64,000 bases of DNA, taken from the NCBI GenBank assembly GCA_947034895.1, contig OX344764.1, positions 43,567,348-43,631,347 of the forward strand, read 5' to 3'. Within the stretch, counting starts at the first letter, position 1. Each line of letters starts with the position of its first letter. This DNA comes from Rhytidiadelphus loreus (lineage: Eukaryota; Streptophyta; Bryopsida; Hypnales; Hylocomiaceae). A program made the position numbers and the translations under genes. The notes under the pieces are model-generated. The model did not search any database. It was not told the origin of the DNA and worked only from the letters and a program-made list of their open reading frames with translations. Below are positions 33,515 to 44,909 of this stretch, in pieces.

Positions 33515-34921
33515 CTAGGCCTGTTTGCGAGTGTCACTTGAATCCTTGATGATACCAGCCTTAACGAGAAGCAGCTTCACTTCATTGAAGCTAAAGCTTG
33601 GAGAGTGTATAAACTTGTCGGCTACTGGATTCATTTTGCAGAAATAGCGGAATAAGTAGTAAAGATGTTTGCAACTCACATATTGATGTTGACCACCAAT
33701 TGCGGAGACGGCCATATCTACAAAATCGGGACAAGTGCACTCAGAATACATGCCTACTATGATTCGGTAAACCTTTTGCGTGGGCTCCGTTCCAGATTGA
33801 AGGGTGATAATGGCACCAAGTCCGGGTAAAGGGAGCATGGTTACTCCCAAAATCAACCCTTTGACATTACCAACACTCTCCCATTTATTGCGATGCTCAG
33901 TAGTTGGAGCATTTGCAATACGGCGAATGGCCTTGCTCCTTCGAGTTGTTGGATATGTGTCCGCATTCAGTGGACTACTTTCATTATAAAAGTGCGCCTT
34001 GAACACATTTGACATTGTAAACAACCGTCGAGGTGACATAGGTGGTCGCTCTTGAAGTTGAAAGCCGGCTTCTTGCAATAGAAGGGTTTCATGTCGAGTT
34101 AAACTGGTGGCAGTGAGCACTGGCCATACGTCTGGTACTTGAGGCCAATCAATAACCCAAAGACGTCTTGAGCCTCTCACACATCGATCAAGGTCATCTG
34201 GACAAAACCAGAAGTCGGTCATGATCTCCTTGTTTCCACCATATTGCTTCTTGCGACCACGATACGTTGGGGCTAGAGTACCTTTAGATCCCTTTGCAAT
34301 TCTAGCAGTGCAACGAATGTTTGTCCCTCTTTGTTGGGCGTGACATTTACAGCTTGATTTATGAAACAATCTTGCAATGTGCTATTGTGTAGGGTCACAA
34401 TCACTCTCCATTGCAGTTGAGACATGCGTTACATGCGACAATGGAGCGAGAGGGGCTGGTTCATTAGAAGCCATTGTTGGTGTACCTGTAGATCGAATCC
34501 GCACTCGTGGTTGAGAGAAGTTCACCTTGTCTGGACGATGAGAGTCACCATTTGACCCGATAGGCAGGTCAAGTTTACGTTTGCTACTACCAAAAACTTC
34601 TTCGCCTTCCAAATGTGGAATACGTGTTCCAACATCACTTGGGCCAGGCAGGTCATTCAAGGCCTCGGCAATCTTCTTAGGGTCGCTGCTTCGTCTAGCG
34701 CCTCTTAACTTCAATTCTTCTTTTGATGGCCCTGACCTTGATGTTGTACCGTTCAAAAATGCTCAATAATTCGTCATCTACATGAAGGCTCGAATGCAGT
34801 CATCACAAGTGGCGGCAAATAAATCATTACCACGATTTCCGGATTGTTGCAACCACTTGTTGTGAATTGTTTCTGATAAGTTGCATGATGGCATGTCTGC
34901 TATCTCTTCCAGACTCAACCC
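33515..34921 (-). CDS. SWIM-finger C-terminal exon, broken by three stops
   Basis: After the acceptor, 47 codons (GLSLEEIADMPSCNLSETIH...) lead to TAG at 34778. Then TGA at 34763 and TAG at 34382 interrupt the same frame, which otherwise runs to the stop at 33515. The first part resembles the helical segment that follows MULE-like cores. A Ser/Pro-rich linker comes next. The last 285 residues include WFCPDDLDRCVRG and the SWIM motif CTC...CKH with a helix between. The two TAG codons replace what are probably Gln codons. Confidence 0.55.
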
Positions 34922-35272
34922 CTAAAAGAGAAACAAATGTACAGTTAGGCCCTGCATAAAGATTTCCGGGAAAAAAAACCACCAGAAAATGGTAGACTAC
35001 TTCGATTTTGGTCTCGACAGGAAGAGGTCAAGACTCCCCTCGGCGCCGAGGGGTAAATCCTCCACGGCACCACTCCCTATACTGCTTCGAGTTCCATATA
35101 AATTTCATATGATTTTTGATGGGACCAAAAAAAATCATAATGACGTACAACTAATTCACTGAATAAAAAATGAAAAAAAAAATATGTTGAAGGGTCTATA
35201 AGCAATTCATATATAAATTGAGAAAGGACATCTTATGACGTACCATTTGCATGAACCCGCCCCATTGGCGAT

Positions 35273-35356
35273 CAGGGTTGTCACCGTCACGTCCTGTCCG
35301 TCCGTCAGGATGTCCGGACGGACGTCAGGATTCAACCCTGGCGTCCGTCGGGATTA

Positions 35357-35393
<37 letters not shown>

Positions 35394-35775
35394 TTTTTTT
35401 TTTTTTTTCGCTGGACGGTCCGTCCGTCGACCTGGACGGGTGGTCTGTCCACCTTGACGGGTAGTCCGTCCACTGGGACGGTCGGGCCGTCCCCTGGACG
35501 GTCAGATTGTCGACCTGAACGGTGGACGGACTGGCCGTCCAAGTCGACGGACAGGCCGTCCAAAAAAAAAAAAAAAAAAAAATTTTTTTTTTTTTTTTGA
35601 CGACCTGGCTGTTCACTGGTCTGCTCCAGGGTGCCAAATTGGCTGTCAAAAAAAAAAAAAAAAATCTTTTTTTTTTTTTTTTTTTTGGGCTAACGGCAAT
35701 ACCGACGCGTCAGGACGGACGCGTCATGACATCCGGACGTGAAAAGCCCACGTCACGTCCGGATAGACAATCCTG
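35273..35775. mobile_element. hAT-type non-autonomous element, copy 1 (503 bp, perfect TSD)
   Basis: The element begins CAGGGTTGTC and ends in the inverse of CAGGATTGTC. It is flanked by a perfect 8-bp duplication, TTGGCGAT, at 35265-35272 and 35776-35783. CAGGG-type ends with 8-bp duplications are hallmarks of the hAT superfamily. The body holds repeated GGACGG/CCGTCC subterminal motifs and three A-run/T-run hairpins (about 35358-35409, 35561-35600, 35647-35686). There is no coding sequence. It interrupts the MULE-like gene. Confidence 0.9.
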
Positions 35776-36975
35776 TTGGCGATATTGGAAGTGCCAGAAC
35801 GCAAGCCACAACTCGAGTTCCCTCAAAGCATCTTCTGAAGCTGCTCCCGATGATAGCCACCAAGAGCGGATTGCCAAGTACCGCGTCTCCGCTTCTTCCA
35901 TAGTCTTTGAATCCTTGTACTGCTTGCAAAGACGAGTGTGTTGATGTTGCATGTCTGGTTTGATGAGCTTCTGTGTATGGCGGTGTAATGAAGTACTCCA
36001 ATGTAGGAGACATGTACGTTCACGATTCACCATCTCTATTTTAGAATCCCCTGTACCATACACAATGCAAACGGCATTCCAATTTGCTTGTGCACTGTCA
36101 GCCATGAAGCCCTTGAAGTTTGTATTTTGCACTCCATTGCGTCTCATGACCTCGTTTAAGGACCTCCACATAATGCCTTGCACCTCAGCGTCTTCGGATT
36201 GCATATCACAGACGGCAATTGTCATGACCTTCCTGCAACCTGTGTCATAGACGTGGCAAGCCATAGTTGTCCAATCCTTTACTCGTTTGACGTGATCAAA
36301 CATGAGCCATGCGTTCTCTAGATCTCCACCGGGTTGCATGCGGTTCACCAAATCAACTCCACTACCAGGACCTTCTACCAACATCTTAAACAGGTACACC
36401 TTTTCCTTCCCTTGTCCAGGGAAGACACTGTCATGGATGTAGTCAAACTTCAAATTCCGCTTCATATTCATAATACTATCTATGACTCCACCCTTTCCAG
36501 TGCTACGGAAAGAAGTGATAATATTACGGATGTTAGGAGAACTTAGTCTTTGGAACCTATCCATGACATCTTCTAACGATTTCCCTTTCAAGATCTCTTT
36601 AGGCCCTTCACCACTATGTATCAAGTGGCGGTCTAGAAATACCTTACTAGCTGAGAAGGCAATGGCTGAGTTGGTAGCGGTAGGAGTTCTGGCAACCTCG
36701 CTGGCTATGAGAACGGAAATAGTATCTACAGTCTCTCTACAAACTCTAGAAGCCACAGGATGCATGTGATTCCCTAGATGAATGCACGCTCTAGTCATCA
36801 ACGCGTTATTGCTAAACACGTAATATATTCGCGCGTCACACATACTAAGACAACTTGGCGGATATTTGCATATCTTGCAAAGAAGACTTGATTCCTTTGG
36901 AGGATCAGAACCAACCTGGAATGGAGCAACAGTATATCCACACCACTCTGTCTCGTTCTGCTTGGTGGACCGTTA
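35776..36975 (-). CDS. MULE-like core exon
   Basis: The frame is open from the TAA at 36973 to the insertion boundary. Near the start are Cys pairs (LCKICKYPPSCLSMC) that may bind zinc. The stretch from about 36150 to 35850 carries the transposase-like core (DSAQANWNAV, then RTCLLHWSTSLHRHTQKLI), followed by a helical tail ending ELWLAFWHFQYRQ. Beyond that point the frame runs into the transposon. The interrupted codon resumes on the far side at 35272 (QYRQ continues into WGGFMQM), which shows the insertion came after the gene formed. Confidence 0.55.
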
Positions 36976-37098
36976 GAAGTATGAACACTCAGAATTAGTA
37001 CATACCAAATGTCCCGCACAAGCTGATTTTTTGAACTTCAACCCGTCTTGGTTGTGGATATTGGATGTCATTGTCCGACACCAAGCATGACCATCGTA

Positions 37099-38082
37099 TC
37101 ATTTATCCATGCCTTGAAGATTCCCACCGCTACATGACAAAGTGGAGACACGAAGTGATGGCAATTCAAATACTACATCTCCATCAAAGTCTGCAGGAAG
37201 ATATTGCACTTTGTGGTGGATTAGTGAATTGTAATCTAAAGCAACCACTTCGTTCCTAGATCGCCGTACTGAAGCAAGATTCCGTAGGCACCCAACTATA
37301 CTAGTTTGTCCTGTACTAATTGGATACGTTGGTGGGTGAGAGTGAGTTGAAACATGAAGAGTACTAGACGACGTGCGGTGTTTATCCAAAGTAGTTTTAG
37401 GGCCATCTTCGAATACTTCATGAAGATGCATTCCTTGTATACTGGGCTGGTTAGGGGATTCTCCCTTTGACTCACTAGAGATATCTATGACTGGGTTAAG
37501 GACTTCTTTTTTCAAGTGAAGATGTTCAGGAGGTGTACTGGCAATTGTAAAGGACTCAGGTTCTATGGAATTTCCAACAACATGCCGAGTAGGAGGCATA
37601 TCAACAGTAGAATGATCTGACCGGTGATGTACAATGTCTGTGGAGGCTCCTATCATAAGAGATGACAATCCATAAGCTCTGTAGCGACCCTGATGAAGTT
37701 GCCACACATGACCATCGTCAACTTCCAACCTTAGTATGTGGACATACTCCTTTAGTTGACCTGAATCAAACAAGACCTCTTCTTCAACATATATACTGGA
37801 TTGGATGAAACCAAATCGGACATGCAGAAGGTGTGAAGACACTACAGCATACCCTTCTATTCCAAGAGGGAGAACAACTGGGATTTCATGGCCATCTGCT
37901 CGAATGGAGGCCATTGACACAAGAAGGAGGTTCAAGCTAAAAGAGAGTTGTAGTACTAGACCTTCAATGACATTAGAGGCAAAGTGAGTGAATGGGGTAC
38001 ATTTGTATATATTATATAAGCATGAGAATGACGTTTCAAAAAATTTGATTAATGCTGCTGACAATGAAATTAATGTTGCCAA
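37099..38082 (-). CDS. Unknown N-terminal exon of the MULE-like gene, or a separate gene
   Basis: This 327-codon ORF has a hydrophobic N-terminal stretch that probably includes non-coding or intron sequence. A globular-looking part follows (EYVHILRLEVDDGHVWQLHQ), then a Ser/Thr/Pro/His-rich linker. It lies on the same strand, 80 bp upstream of the next segment of the MULE-like gene, so I treat it as a likely 5' portion. No domain is recognised and the ATG is not secure. Confidence 0.35.
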   Translation of the reverse strand: MATLISLSAALIKFFETSFSCLYNIYKCTPFTHFASNVIEGLVLQLSFSLNLLLVSMASIRADGHEIPVVLPLGIEGYAVVSSHLLHVRFGFIQSSIYVEEEVLFDSGQLKEYVHILRLEVDDGHVWQLHQGRYRAYGLSSLMIGASTDIVHHRSDHSTVDMPPTRHVVGNSIEPESFTIASTPPEHLHLKKEVLNPVIDISSESKGESPNQPSIQGMHLHEVFEDGPKTTLDKHRTSSSTLHVSTHSHPPTYPISTGQTSIVGCLRNLASVRRSRNEVVALDYNSLIHHKVQYLPADFDGDVVFELPSLRVSTLSCSGGNLQGMDK

Positions 38083-40020
38083 AGGCCTCCAATTTTGTAT
38101 TCGTACAGACGATCTTGATATAGATATTCAAATCGTATTTGAGGGAAACAAGCCGTTTCTAAAACCGAACTCATAAACGCGAGTAAAGCACAAACTAAGG
38201 AATATGTAACTTGTGAGTAGATTTGGGGCGCATTCATAATTTCCAAGGACCATCCATCCTTCCTTGGGACCCATCCGAGGTTTCAAAATATTCATTGCAT
38301 CTGTCCTACATTCAATTACATGGATCTATAGAAGTGTCATCAAAGCATTGTCGTGTTAAATTTTAGTTGGACAACTAGAATCTATGGATATAGAATCAAA
38401 TACAAGTGCATGACGGTTTTGATGGTATCGAAATCAAACGATAGAAAATATGAAATAAGGATGAGTCAAATCAATTTGAAATCTGGAGGGCATACAAATT
38501 TTTTTATGTACAAGCGCCTATGACCATGATCACTTGTATAATGAGACATTTATGTGGAAATTGTGTTGTATCCATAAAACATCCGTACTTCATTCATTTC
38601 GGTAGTATTGCCAACGAACTATTTCTTTGAAGAAGTAGGCGAATGCTTGTGAATACAAAAGCAATTTCTCATCCTACATGAGTTTGCCGTAATGGAATAC
38701 ATAACGGTGATAAGTAGTGAAATATTGGATGTCAGAAATCCAAAGATTCACCATTAGATCATAAAAATGATTATTACAATAAAAAGTACTTCCACACATC
38801 TTATAAAATAAAGCTTGAAGTCACTATATCTCAATTGCAGTGGACATGGTAAAAGATCATTAGTATTTACAGTAGCGTCAACATTATGTGAAGTATTCTA
38901 ACAACGAGTTCGTAGTTGTACCATTAGCATTTCAGAGTTTAGTATCCACTTCTTATGTTCACTTGCAGTATGTGCAATTAGTCTCATGCATGCGGCAAAT
39001 GGTATTTCCGAAAAGGCTTTAGGGCATAGAATTAGGAAGAGGAGAAAACAAAGGAAACTCCTATACTCATCGCGGAACAGTTGCAGCGGTCTAGAAGAAG
39101 AGGCAAAGGTAATCCTATAACAACTACATCACCTCTGAAAGGATACATGACAGTAGATGATAAAAAGGATAATGTAATTTGTGATAGAAATGAAGGTAGC
39201 CATTGGGAGCTCTCGATCAGTGAAGAGGAGACAATGAGACTATGCAACGTAGGAGCAACATCGAATCCCTACGTAAGTGAACACATCTCCGCATGATTGC
39301 ATTGTTCCATGTTCCATTAGTTGAGGGTATCTATTATTTAGTAGAGCAGACACTGATAAAATCCAAATCCTAGTAAATAATATATTTGATGTGAGGACCG
39401 AGGGAATTGCAAATTGTTTATGTATAAACGGATGCAACTAAGTACCCAAACATCTCATATTGATTAAATTGGAAGTATGTGCACATGTTGAGTATTCGTA
39501 TCCTAGGACAACGTATAGAGAGTGTATTTCTGGGTTGCTCGGACATTCAAGAATTCTGTATGAATGTCAACTATAAAATGTCATTACTAATTAATGATTG
39601 CACCGAAAAATTCAGAACATCTTGTGCAATATACTGATTTCACTTGACATACCAGTATGAGTAACTTGAAATTAACTTAGAAGTTAATTATCGACCGGTT
39701 GGGAGGCGGACTATCGCTTGCTGACCTGGGCATCAAGCAAAGTAGTAGGAAAAAGTCAACTGGTCAGTATGCGGTGCTCTCTCTCCGGAAGACTGTCAGA
39801 GGTCATCACTTTCAGGAAGACTCGTCGCAGTCTCCCCCATTCTCACCATTTCAGTTAGAGAATCCAGTGCAGCTAGGTCGAGGGAATCACCTTGTTCTCA
39901 TTTGCAGATCCTCTTGTTCTTGGTACGTAGGCTTTCCCTGAAGATTTCCGATTAACGCTTCCTTGCTTTCCTCTCACTGTCTCGTACTAGGGTTTGAATA
40001 CGATTCAGGTTTTGCAGAAA
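38083..40020. other. Intergenic stretch between divergent gene remnants
   Basis: The minus-strand MULE-like gene and the plus-strand ParB-like gene point away from each other, so this region should hold both promoters. Two facing short ORFs near 39032-39296 have no recognised motif. A run from 39994 leads into the start of the next gene. I cannot define a TATA box with confidence. Confidence 0.35.
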
Positions 40021-40329
40021 ATGACGGCAATGGCGCGGAGGCCGGCAACCCGAAGTGCGCCAATGGGAGCTCAACAAATCCCAGCAGATGCAAGTGGGAG
40101 CAATGACGAGACAGGAATTGAATCTGTCAACATCAATACCGCAAGAGCGCCGACATCCACTATGAGAACCCTAATCTTTTTTTCTTCTTTGATGTTGGTT
40201 ATGAATGCACTCCTTTCAGTCAATTGTGATGAATGCTCAGCAGCCAAACAAGCATTTTGGATTTAGTAAATTACAAATAGAACCCGAATTGGTGGCATCG
40301 ACGGGGAAGCAAGCCTACTTGGTTGGAGG

Positions 40330-41940
40330 ATTACCATCGTCGCCGAGGGGTTCCAGGCTTCCTACTAAAGAAAGATTTTTTGTTTAAACCCGATTGTGGG
40401 CTCTCCTTAAGGGCTGCATGATTCGGGCTGCTTGGTAGCTACGACGTGCAAGGGATACCATCAGCACCGAGTTGTTCCTGATGAAGCATTTTTTTTATTG
40501 AATCCCAATTTTGCAACTCAGCCGGAGGGCCCGAAGCTGCTAGCTGTGTGGTCTCAGCGCCATGCGAGGGTCACCATCGGCGCTGAGGGGACTTGATCTT
40601 GAAATCTTTTTTTTTTAAAACAAGGACTGGGCTCACTCCAAGCTCTGGGCTGCGTGGTCTCAGCGCCATGCGAGGGTCACCTTCGGCGCCGAGGGGACCT
40701 GATCATGAAATCTATTTTTTTGAAAATGAGGACTGGGCTCACCCCCAGCTGTGGGCTGCTTGGTCTCAGCGCCATGCGAGTGTCACCATCGGCGCCGAGG
40801 GACCCTGATCTTGAAATCTTTTTTTTTAAAAGAAGGATTGGGCTCACCCCCAACTGTGGGTTGCTTGGTCTCAACGCCATGCGAGTGTCACCATCGGCGC
40901 CGAGGGGACTTGATCATGAAATCTATTTTTTTGAAAACGAGGACTGGGCTCACCCCCAGCTGTGGGCTGCGTGGTCTCAACGCCATGCGAGGGTCACCGT
41001 CGGCGCCGAGGGACCCTGATCTTGAAATCTATTTTTTTGAAAACGAGGACTGGGCTCATCCCAAGCTCTGGGTTGCGTGGTCTCAGCGCCATGCGAGGGT
41101 CACCATCGGCGCCGAGGGGACCTGATCATGAAATCTATTTTTTTGAAAATGAGGACTGGGCTCACCCCCAGCTGTGGGCTGCTTGGTGGCTGCGTGGTCG
41201 GAGAGTCACCGTCGGCGCCGAAGGGACCTGATCTTGAAATCTTTTTTTTTTAAAACAAGGATTGGGCTCACCCCCAGTTGTGGGCTGCTTGGTCTCAACG
41301 CCATGCGAGGGTCACCGTCGGCGTCGAGGGGACCTGATTATGAAATCTATTTTTTTGAAAACGAGGACTGGGCTCACCCCAAGCTCTGGGCTGCGTGGTC
41401 TCAGCGCCATGCGAGGGTCACCATCGGCGCCGAGGGGACCTGATCATGAAATCTATTTTTTTGAAAACGAGGACTGGGCTCACCCCCAACTATGGGTTGC
41501 TTGGTGGCTGCGTGGTCGGAGAGTCACCGTAGGCACCGAGGGACCCTGATCTTGAAATCTATTTTTTGAAAAACAAGGATTCGGGCTCAACCTGAAGACC
41601 CCAAGCTGCTGGCTACGTGGTGCGATGGGGCTCAGCCTGAAGGCCTCAAGTTTTTGGCTGCGTGGTGCGAGGGGCACCATCGACACCGAGGGTTCTTGAT
41701 GAGCAAACCCAGAATTTTGATATCCAGTTTCGGGTCTCACCCTGAAGGCCCCAACCTGCTGGCTCTGTAGTGTCCATGTGGTGTGAGGGTCATCGTTGGC
41801 GCCAAGGGGTGCCCAACTGAGTTAGAAAATGTCTTTGGCGACGGAGGTGTATGCTCACCCAGACGGCCCCAAGCTTCTGTCAACGTGGTCAGAGGAGACA
41901 TGATATTGGGTCCATCGGCGCCGAGAGTAGAGACAGATCA
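40330..41940. repeat. Tandem array with a 106-bp period inside intron 1
   Basis: The anchor 'ga(c/t)tgggctc' recurs at 40625, 40731, 40836, 40942, 41048, 41154, 41260, 41366, 41472 and about 41578, a period of 105-106 bp. Each unit holds a T-run of 7-9, then a GGCTCACCCC segment, GGTCTCAGCGCCATGCGAG and a CGGCGCCGAGGG segment. Diverged units continue on both sides. Because 106 is not a multiple of three, the overlapping ORFs of about 90-125 aa shift frame from unit to unit; they are products of the repeat, not genes. Confidence 0.9.
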
Positions 41941-42180
41941 AATTATGTTTGATTCAATTAGACAGAAAATTAATGTGCATGATATCCGTGGAGCCGGCTG
42001 GGTTCGTAATGAGGACTAGGCAAAGCACATGTGATAATGGTATCCAAGTTCTTGCCATCATTGGCGACGATGGCAGATTTTGGATACTCCGTTAATAATA
42101 TTGTAACTCACTCTTTGGCTGCTTACATGTTGATCAAATTTTTCTGAAGCCCCTAGTATTAATCCCTGGCTTTCTTACAG

Positions 42181-42821
42181 GAGGTGGTAGTTCAAGGAAA
42201 CCAAAATCCCGAGGTTCAAGAACGTGCGGATACCGTTGGAGATGAAGTTGATGAGGACCAAGTCTCAGACGACGACTCAGAGAACAACAACCAGGATTTC
42301 ACAACAGAAGACGCATATCGGAGGTCTCAGAAAGTTAATACTGTAGCATCCATTAGCGCACTAAGACTGAAACCTGACTCCATATCACGTATTAGGATTC
42401 CTCTGTGTCGTCTTGCCCAGATGCCGATGGTTCGACCAACTCTAAGATGTGACCTCACACGACTAGAGCAGGAATTTGTACATGGTTACAGAGATGGATC
42501 TTCGGTGTTTTACGTTTCCCTGACAAACGAGCAAGGAGAGACAGAGAAGGTAAGCGAGGCCGAGAAGGAAGCTTGGGGAACGATATGGAATGATGAGAAT
42601 GAAGAGTTTGATGCCAAGCTGAATGCAACACCCGGGATGGGCTACTTTCAGGGCTCCAAATTTTTCGTGTGTGATGGGAACCACAGACTCCTAGCGTGGT
42701 CATCTTACATTTCTAAGCACCATGCTGTTGACAAGGACTGGCACATTTCTGTCGACTCCATAATTCTAGAGACAAAAGGAAAAATTGGGGACGTCATGCA
42801 CGCTATGCATGATATCAACAA
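42181..42821 (+). CDS. ParB-like exon (DGNHR motif)
   Basis: This is the best-preserved exon of the gene above. It begins after CTTACAG|GAG with an acidic segment (DEDQVSDDDSENN) and continues with a compact domain of about 150 residues. Visible elements are a PLC.LAQMP.VRP strand-turn, a helix (DLTRLEQEFVHGY), a strand (SSVFYVSLTNEQGE) and the loop VCDGNHRLLAW near 42670-42702, then ISVDSIILETK. This order matches ParB-like domains, where the loop contacts DNA or nucleotide. The donor is AA|GTACGT. Confidence 0.5.
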
Positions 42822-44159
42822 GTACGTACAGTCTCTTGTCTTTTATGAATTCAAAATTCATGAGTGTTCATATTATGGTGTTCTGATTACCATGTGTTGT
42901 TTGTGAAGGCAAACAGAGAATTCGTTTATTAAAACGAGTCTCGTACACACGCTATACTGTGTCCAGAAATATGGTATTCTCCGGCTAGACAAGTTTGCCG
43001 AGCACTTGAGTGCCTCTGAGATGACACAGTGCCAGTAGAACACACGAAAGAGCTGGTACACTATGTCCTTGGAGGTGTTCGCGTCTTTCATTTTTCGGGT
43101 AAGAATCTTCATTTTATTAATGATTATAGTTGTGAATATTTGTTTCATAATTACGAAGCAAATTTCAAATGGGTTTTGCAGTACGAGATTGCGGCAGCTG
43201 CTGATGTGGCTATTCGAAAATACAACGAAGAAACGATGAAAGAGGATCAGTCAGAAGAAGGAATCCTGTCCGCTATGCGATTGGGAACTAAGGAGCAAAC
43301 TTCAAAGTTGGTTCAGAAATTGGGCAAGATGACAGCAGTTGCAAACCCCAATCTAGGGAGCGACTGGCTCAAAGAGGTATATTGATCATATTTAGTGTAT
43401 ACAATTAATAATTTGATTTATCTTCTTCTGGATTGGTTTTAATGGTTGCTTTATAATGGTTTGTTTATACAGATTGAGCGGCATTGGAGCTCCAATATAA
43501 CTCCCGAAATGACTCTTGACAAGTTGCAAATGATTGCAACTTGCAAAGTTGCAATGTCAAGAGTGAACACAAGGTGAGGTGGCTGAGGTGGTGGAATTCT
43601 TCAGTTCAAACGCGAGAGGCCAAAAGGTTTCCATTGAAGCTAGTTGGAGAGAATGACTTAAAGACTTCTTTGATGAAGGCATGCTGGTATGGTGGGGTAT
43701 GTATTTCTTAGTTATTTGCATTCCTCTATACTCCTCCGCTATTTGCTAGTGTGCATGATATTTGAAATGTTATTGCCATATGATTCTCTCTCATAAAATT
43801 GAACTCTCAAATTCCACAGATTGTAGATACAGGCTTCGAAATGTTTGATGACATTGTCAAGAAGGACCAGTTGGCATTGTCTATGGATTCCCCCACTGAA
43901 CCGGAGAGTTTTGGAGATTACATTGAAGGATGGAGAATTAGGGTGTGGGACAAAGCATTTTTGTCCAATTTCAAGGGACAAGACGTTTTCAGGAAGTCCG
44001 ATGACTTCAAGAAACGCAAGGACAGTGATCTAGATGTAAAGTGTGTGATTTACCGGTAAATATTCTATTCTTTATTCTTGCACTTGATTCATGGTCGTAG
44101 CCATGCATGTCAATTTCCAGACACTATTTTACTTCCATTGACCATATTTGTTTCTACAG

Positions 44160-44829
44160 GTACTTCACGTACGAGCTCCTTCCGAAAGGGGCCATATTGA
44201 AGCGAGATCTTCCTCCTTTTCTTGGAACATGGCTCGATGTCTCCTCGGAGCACTGCATGTTCTCTGCCTCGCAATTAAGGTGGTGGACCAGTTTGCATTT
44301 GAAGTCCGGCGCCTGGTACTTGGATTGCCCACCAGAGTTCACTCCGTTGCCCGAGGAGCAACTCAAACACTCCATTGCTTCTCATGAGGTTGCACAAGAC
44401 ATGAACGACTTTGCTGGCCTTGATGAAGATGCGAAAGTAAGAGCTCTGAAGAAGAGAGAAGACACTGACAAGAAGATAGCATTGAAGAACTCAGAGGCAG
44501 TGGACAAGGCAAAGGAGAGGATTGCTAAGAAGGCCTTAAAACTTGCCGAGACGGGGGACACATCTATGGCAAAGCAGCGAAAGGGGAAGAAGGCTAAGCA
44601 GCTAATTGTGCCCTCCAACACTAAGGACGAGGGCTCTCATCAGCAACTTTCGGTTTCACGAGGAACCAAGCGCGATGTTGAGTACATTTCACTTAGCGAT
44701 GGTGGCATGGTGCATGGTCCCTCAACAGTGGAGATCCTAAACAGGGTTATCTTGTCTGACATATTTTTGGGTTTAGGCGTCGTGTATGACGTCGCGTGTC
44801 GCGTGTCACGAAGTGTCGAGTTTACTTGA
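44160..44829 (+). CDS. Last exon of the ParB-like gene
   Basis: The exon starts after TTCTACAG|GTACTTC and reads YFTYELLPKGAILKRDLPPF..., with a Trp-rich segment (LRWWTSLHLKSGAWYLDCP). A long Lys/Glu/Ala helix from about 44430 to 44620 follows, likely a coiled coil or nuclear-localisation region. The last 20-30 codons (VYDVACRVSRS) run into GC-rich repeat DNA, so the natural stop may have been lost. No catalytic motif is visible. Confidence 0.45.
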
Positions 44830-44843
44830 CATCGCGTCGCGGA

Positions 44844-44863
44844 GGGGTAAAAATTTTTACCCC
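44844..44863. repeat. Perfect 20-bp palindrome GGGGTAAAAATTTTTACCCC
   Basis: This exact dyad lies just after the end of the ParB-like gene and at the edge of the GGCGACTGCGGGT repeat region. It could form a hairpin in RNA (GC-capped stem with an A/U run), or mark an element boundary. No second copy was noticed. Confidence 0.6.
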
Positions 44864-44909
44864 ATGGTAAATAGATTTTGCCTACGTCGCAGGGCTTCAA
44901 AACTGACGT

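Larger units (their letters stand above)
33515..38082 (-). pseudogene. MULE-like transposase gene with SWIM zinc finger, decayed and interrupted
   Basis: Minus-strand segments line up as one gene: 38082-37099 (N-terminal, unknown), about 37010-35776 continuing at 35272-35244 after removal of a 503-bp insertion, and 34921-33515. The donor ATG|GTACGT (35244) and acceptor TTTTAG|GGG (34921) are both phase 0. The central part has FKGFMADSAQANWNAVCIVYG and NRERTCLLHW, a MULE-transposase-like core. The last exon ends with a SWIM finger (ECTCPDF...CKH, near 33665-33745). Lesions are TAA at 36973, TAG at 34778, TGA at 34763, TAG at 34382, and the insertion. The family assignment rests on the SWIM finger and the core pattern. 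Confidence 0.6.
40021..44829 (+). pseudogene. Multi-exon gene with ParB-like DGNHR motif, decayed
   Basis: A first exon probably starts at 40021 (MTAMARRPATRSAPMGAQQ). Further exons are about 42181-42821 (AA|GTACGT), 42909 to about 43099, 43182-43377, 43474 to about 43700 and 43820-44055 (CGG|GTAAAT), with the last starting at 44160 and ending at 44829. The second exon contains MPMVRPTLRCDLTRLEQEF and FFVCDGNHRLLAW, which fit a ParB/sulfiredoxin-type fold in which DGNHR is the signature loop. Later exons carry SNARGQKVSIEAS and the conserved-looking LPKGAILKRDLPPFLGTWLD, followed by a Lys-rich coiled coil. The frame is lost by TAG at 43036, a frameshift near 43575-43585 and TGA at 43654. It looks like one member of a multicopy plant family of unknown function. 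Confidence 0.5.

Noticed and set aside
35235..35649. ORFs across A/T blocks translating to Lys and Phe runs
   Set aside because: They are produced by A-run/T-run hairpins of the hAT-type element. The same holds for 47501-47883.
40593..41549. Series of 80-124 aa ORFs with the repeated translation SAMRGSPSAPRGPDHEIYFF
   Set aside because: They are read from a 106-bp tandem array in shifting frames and in introns. No independent sign of coding, and both strands are partly open.
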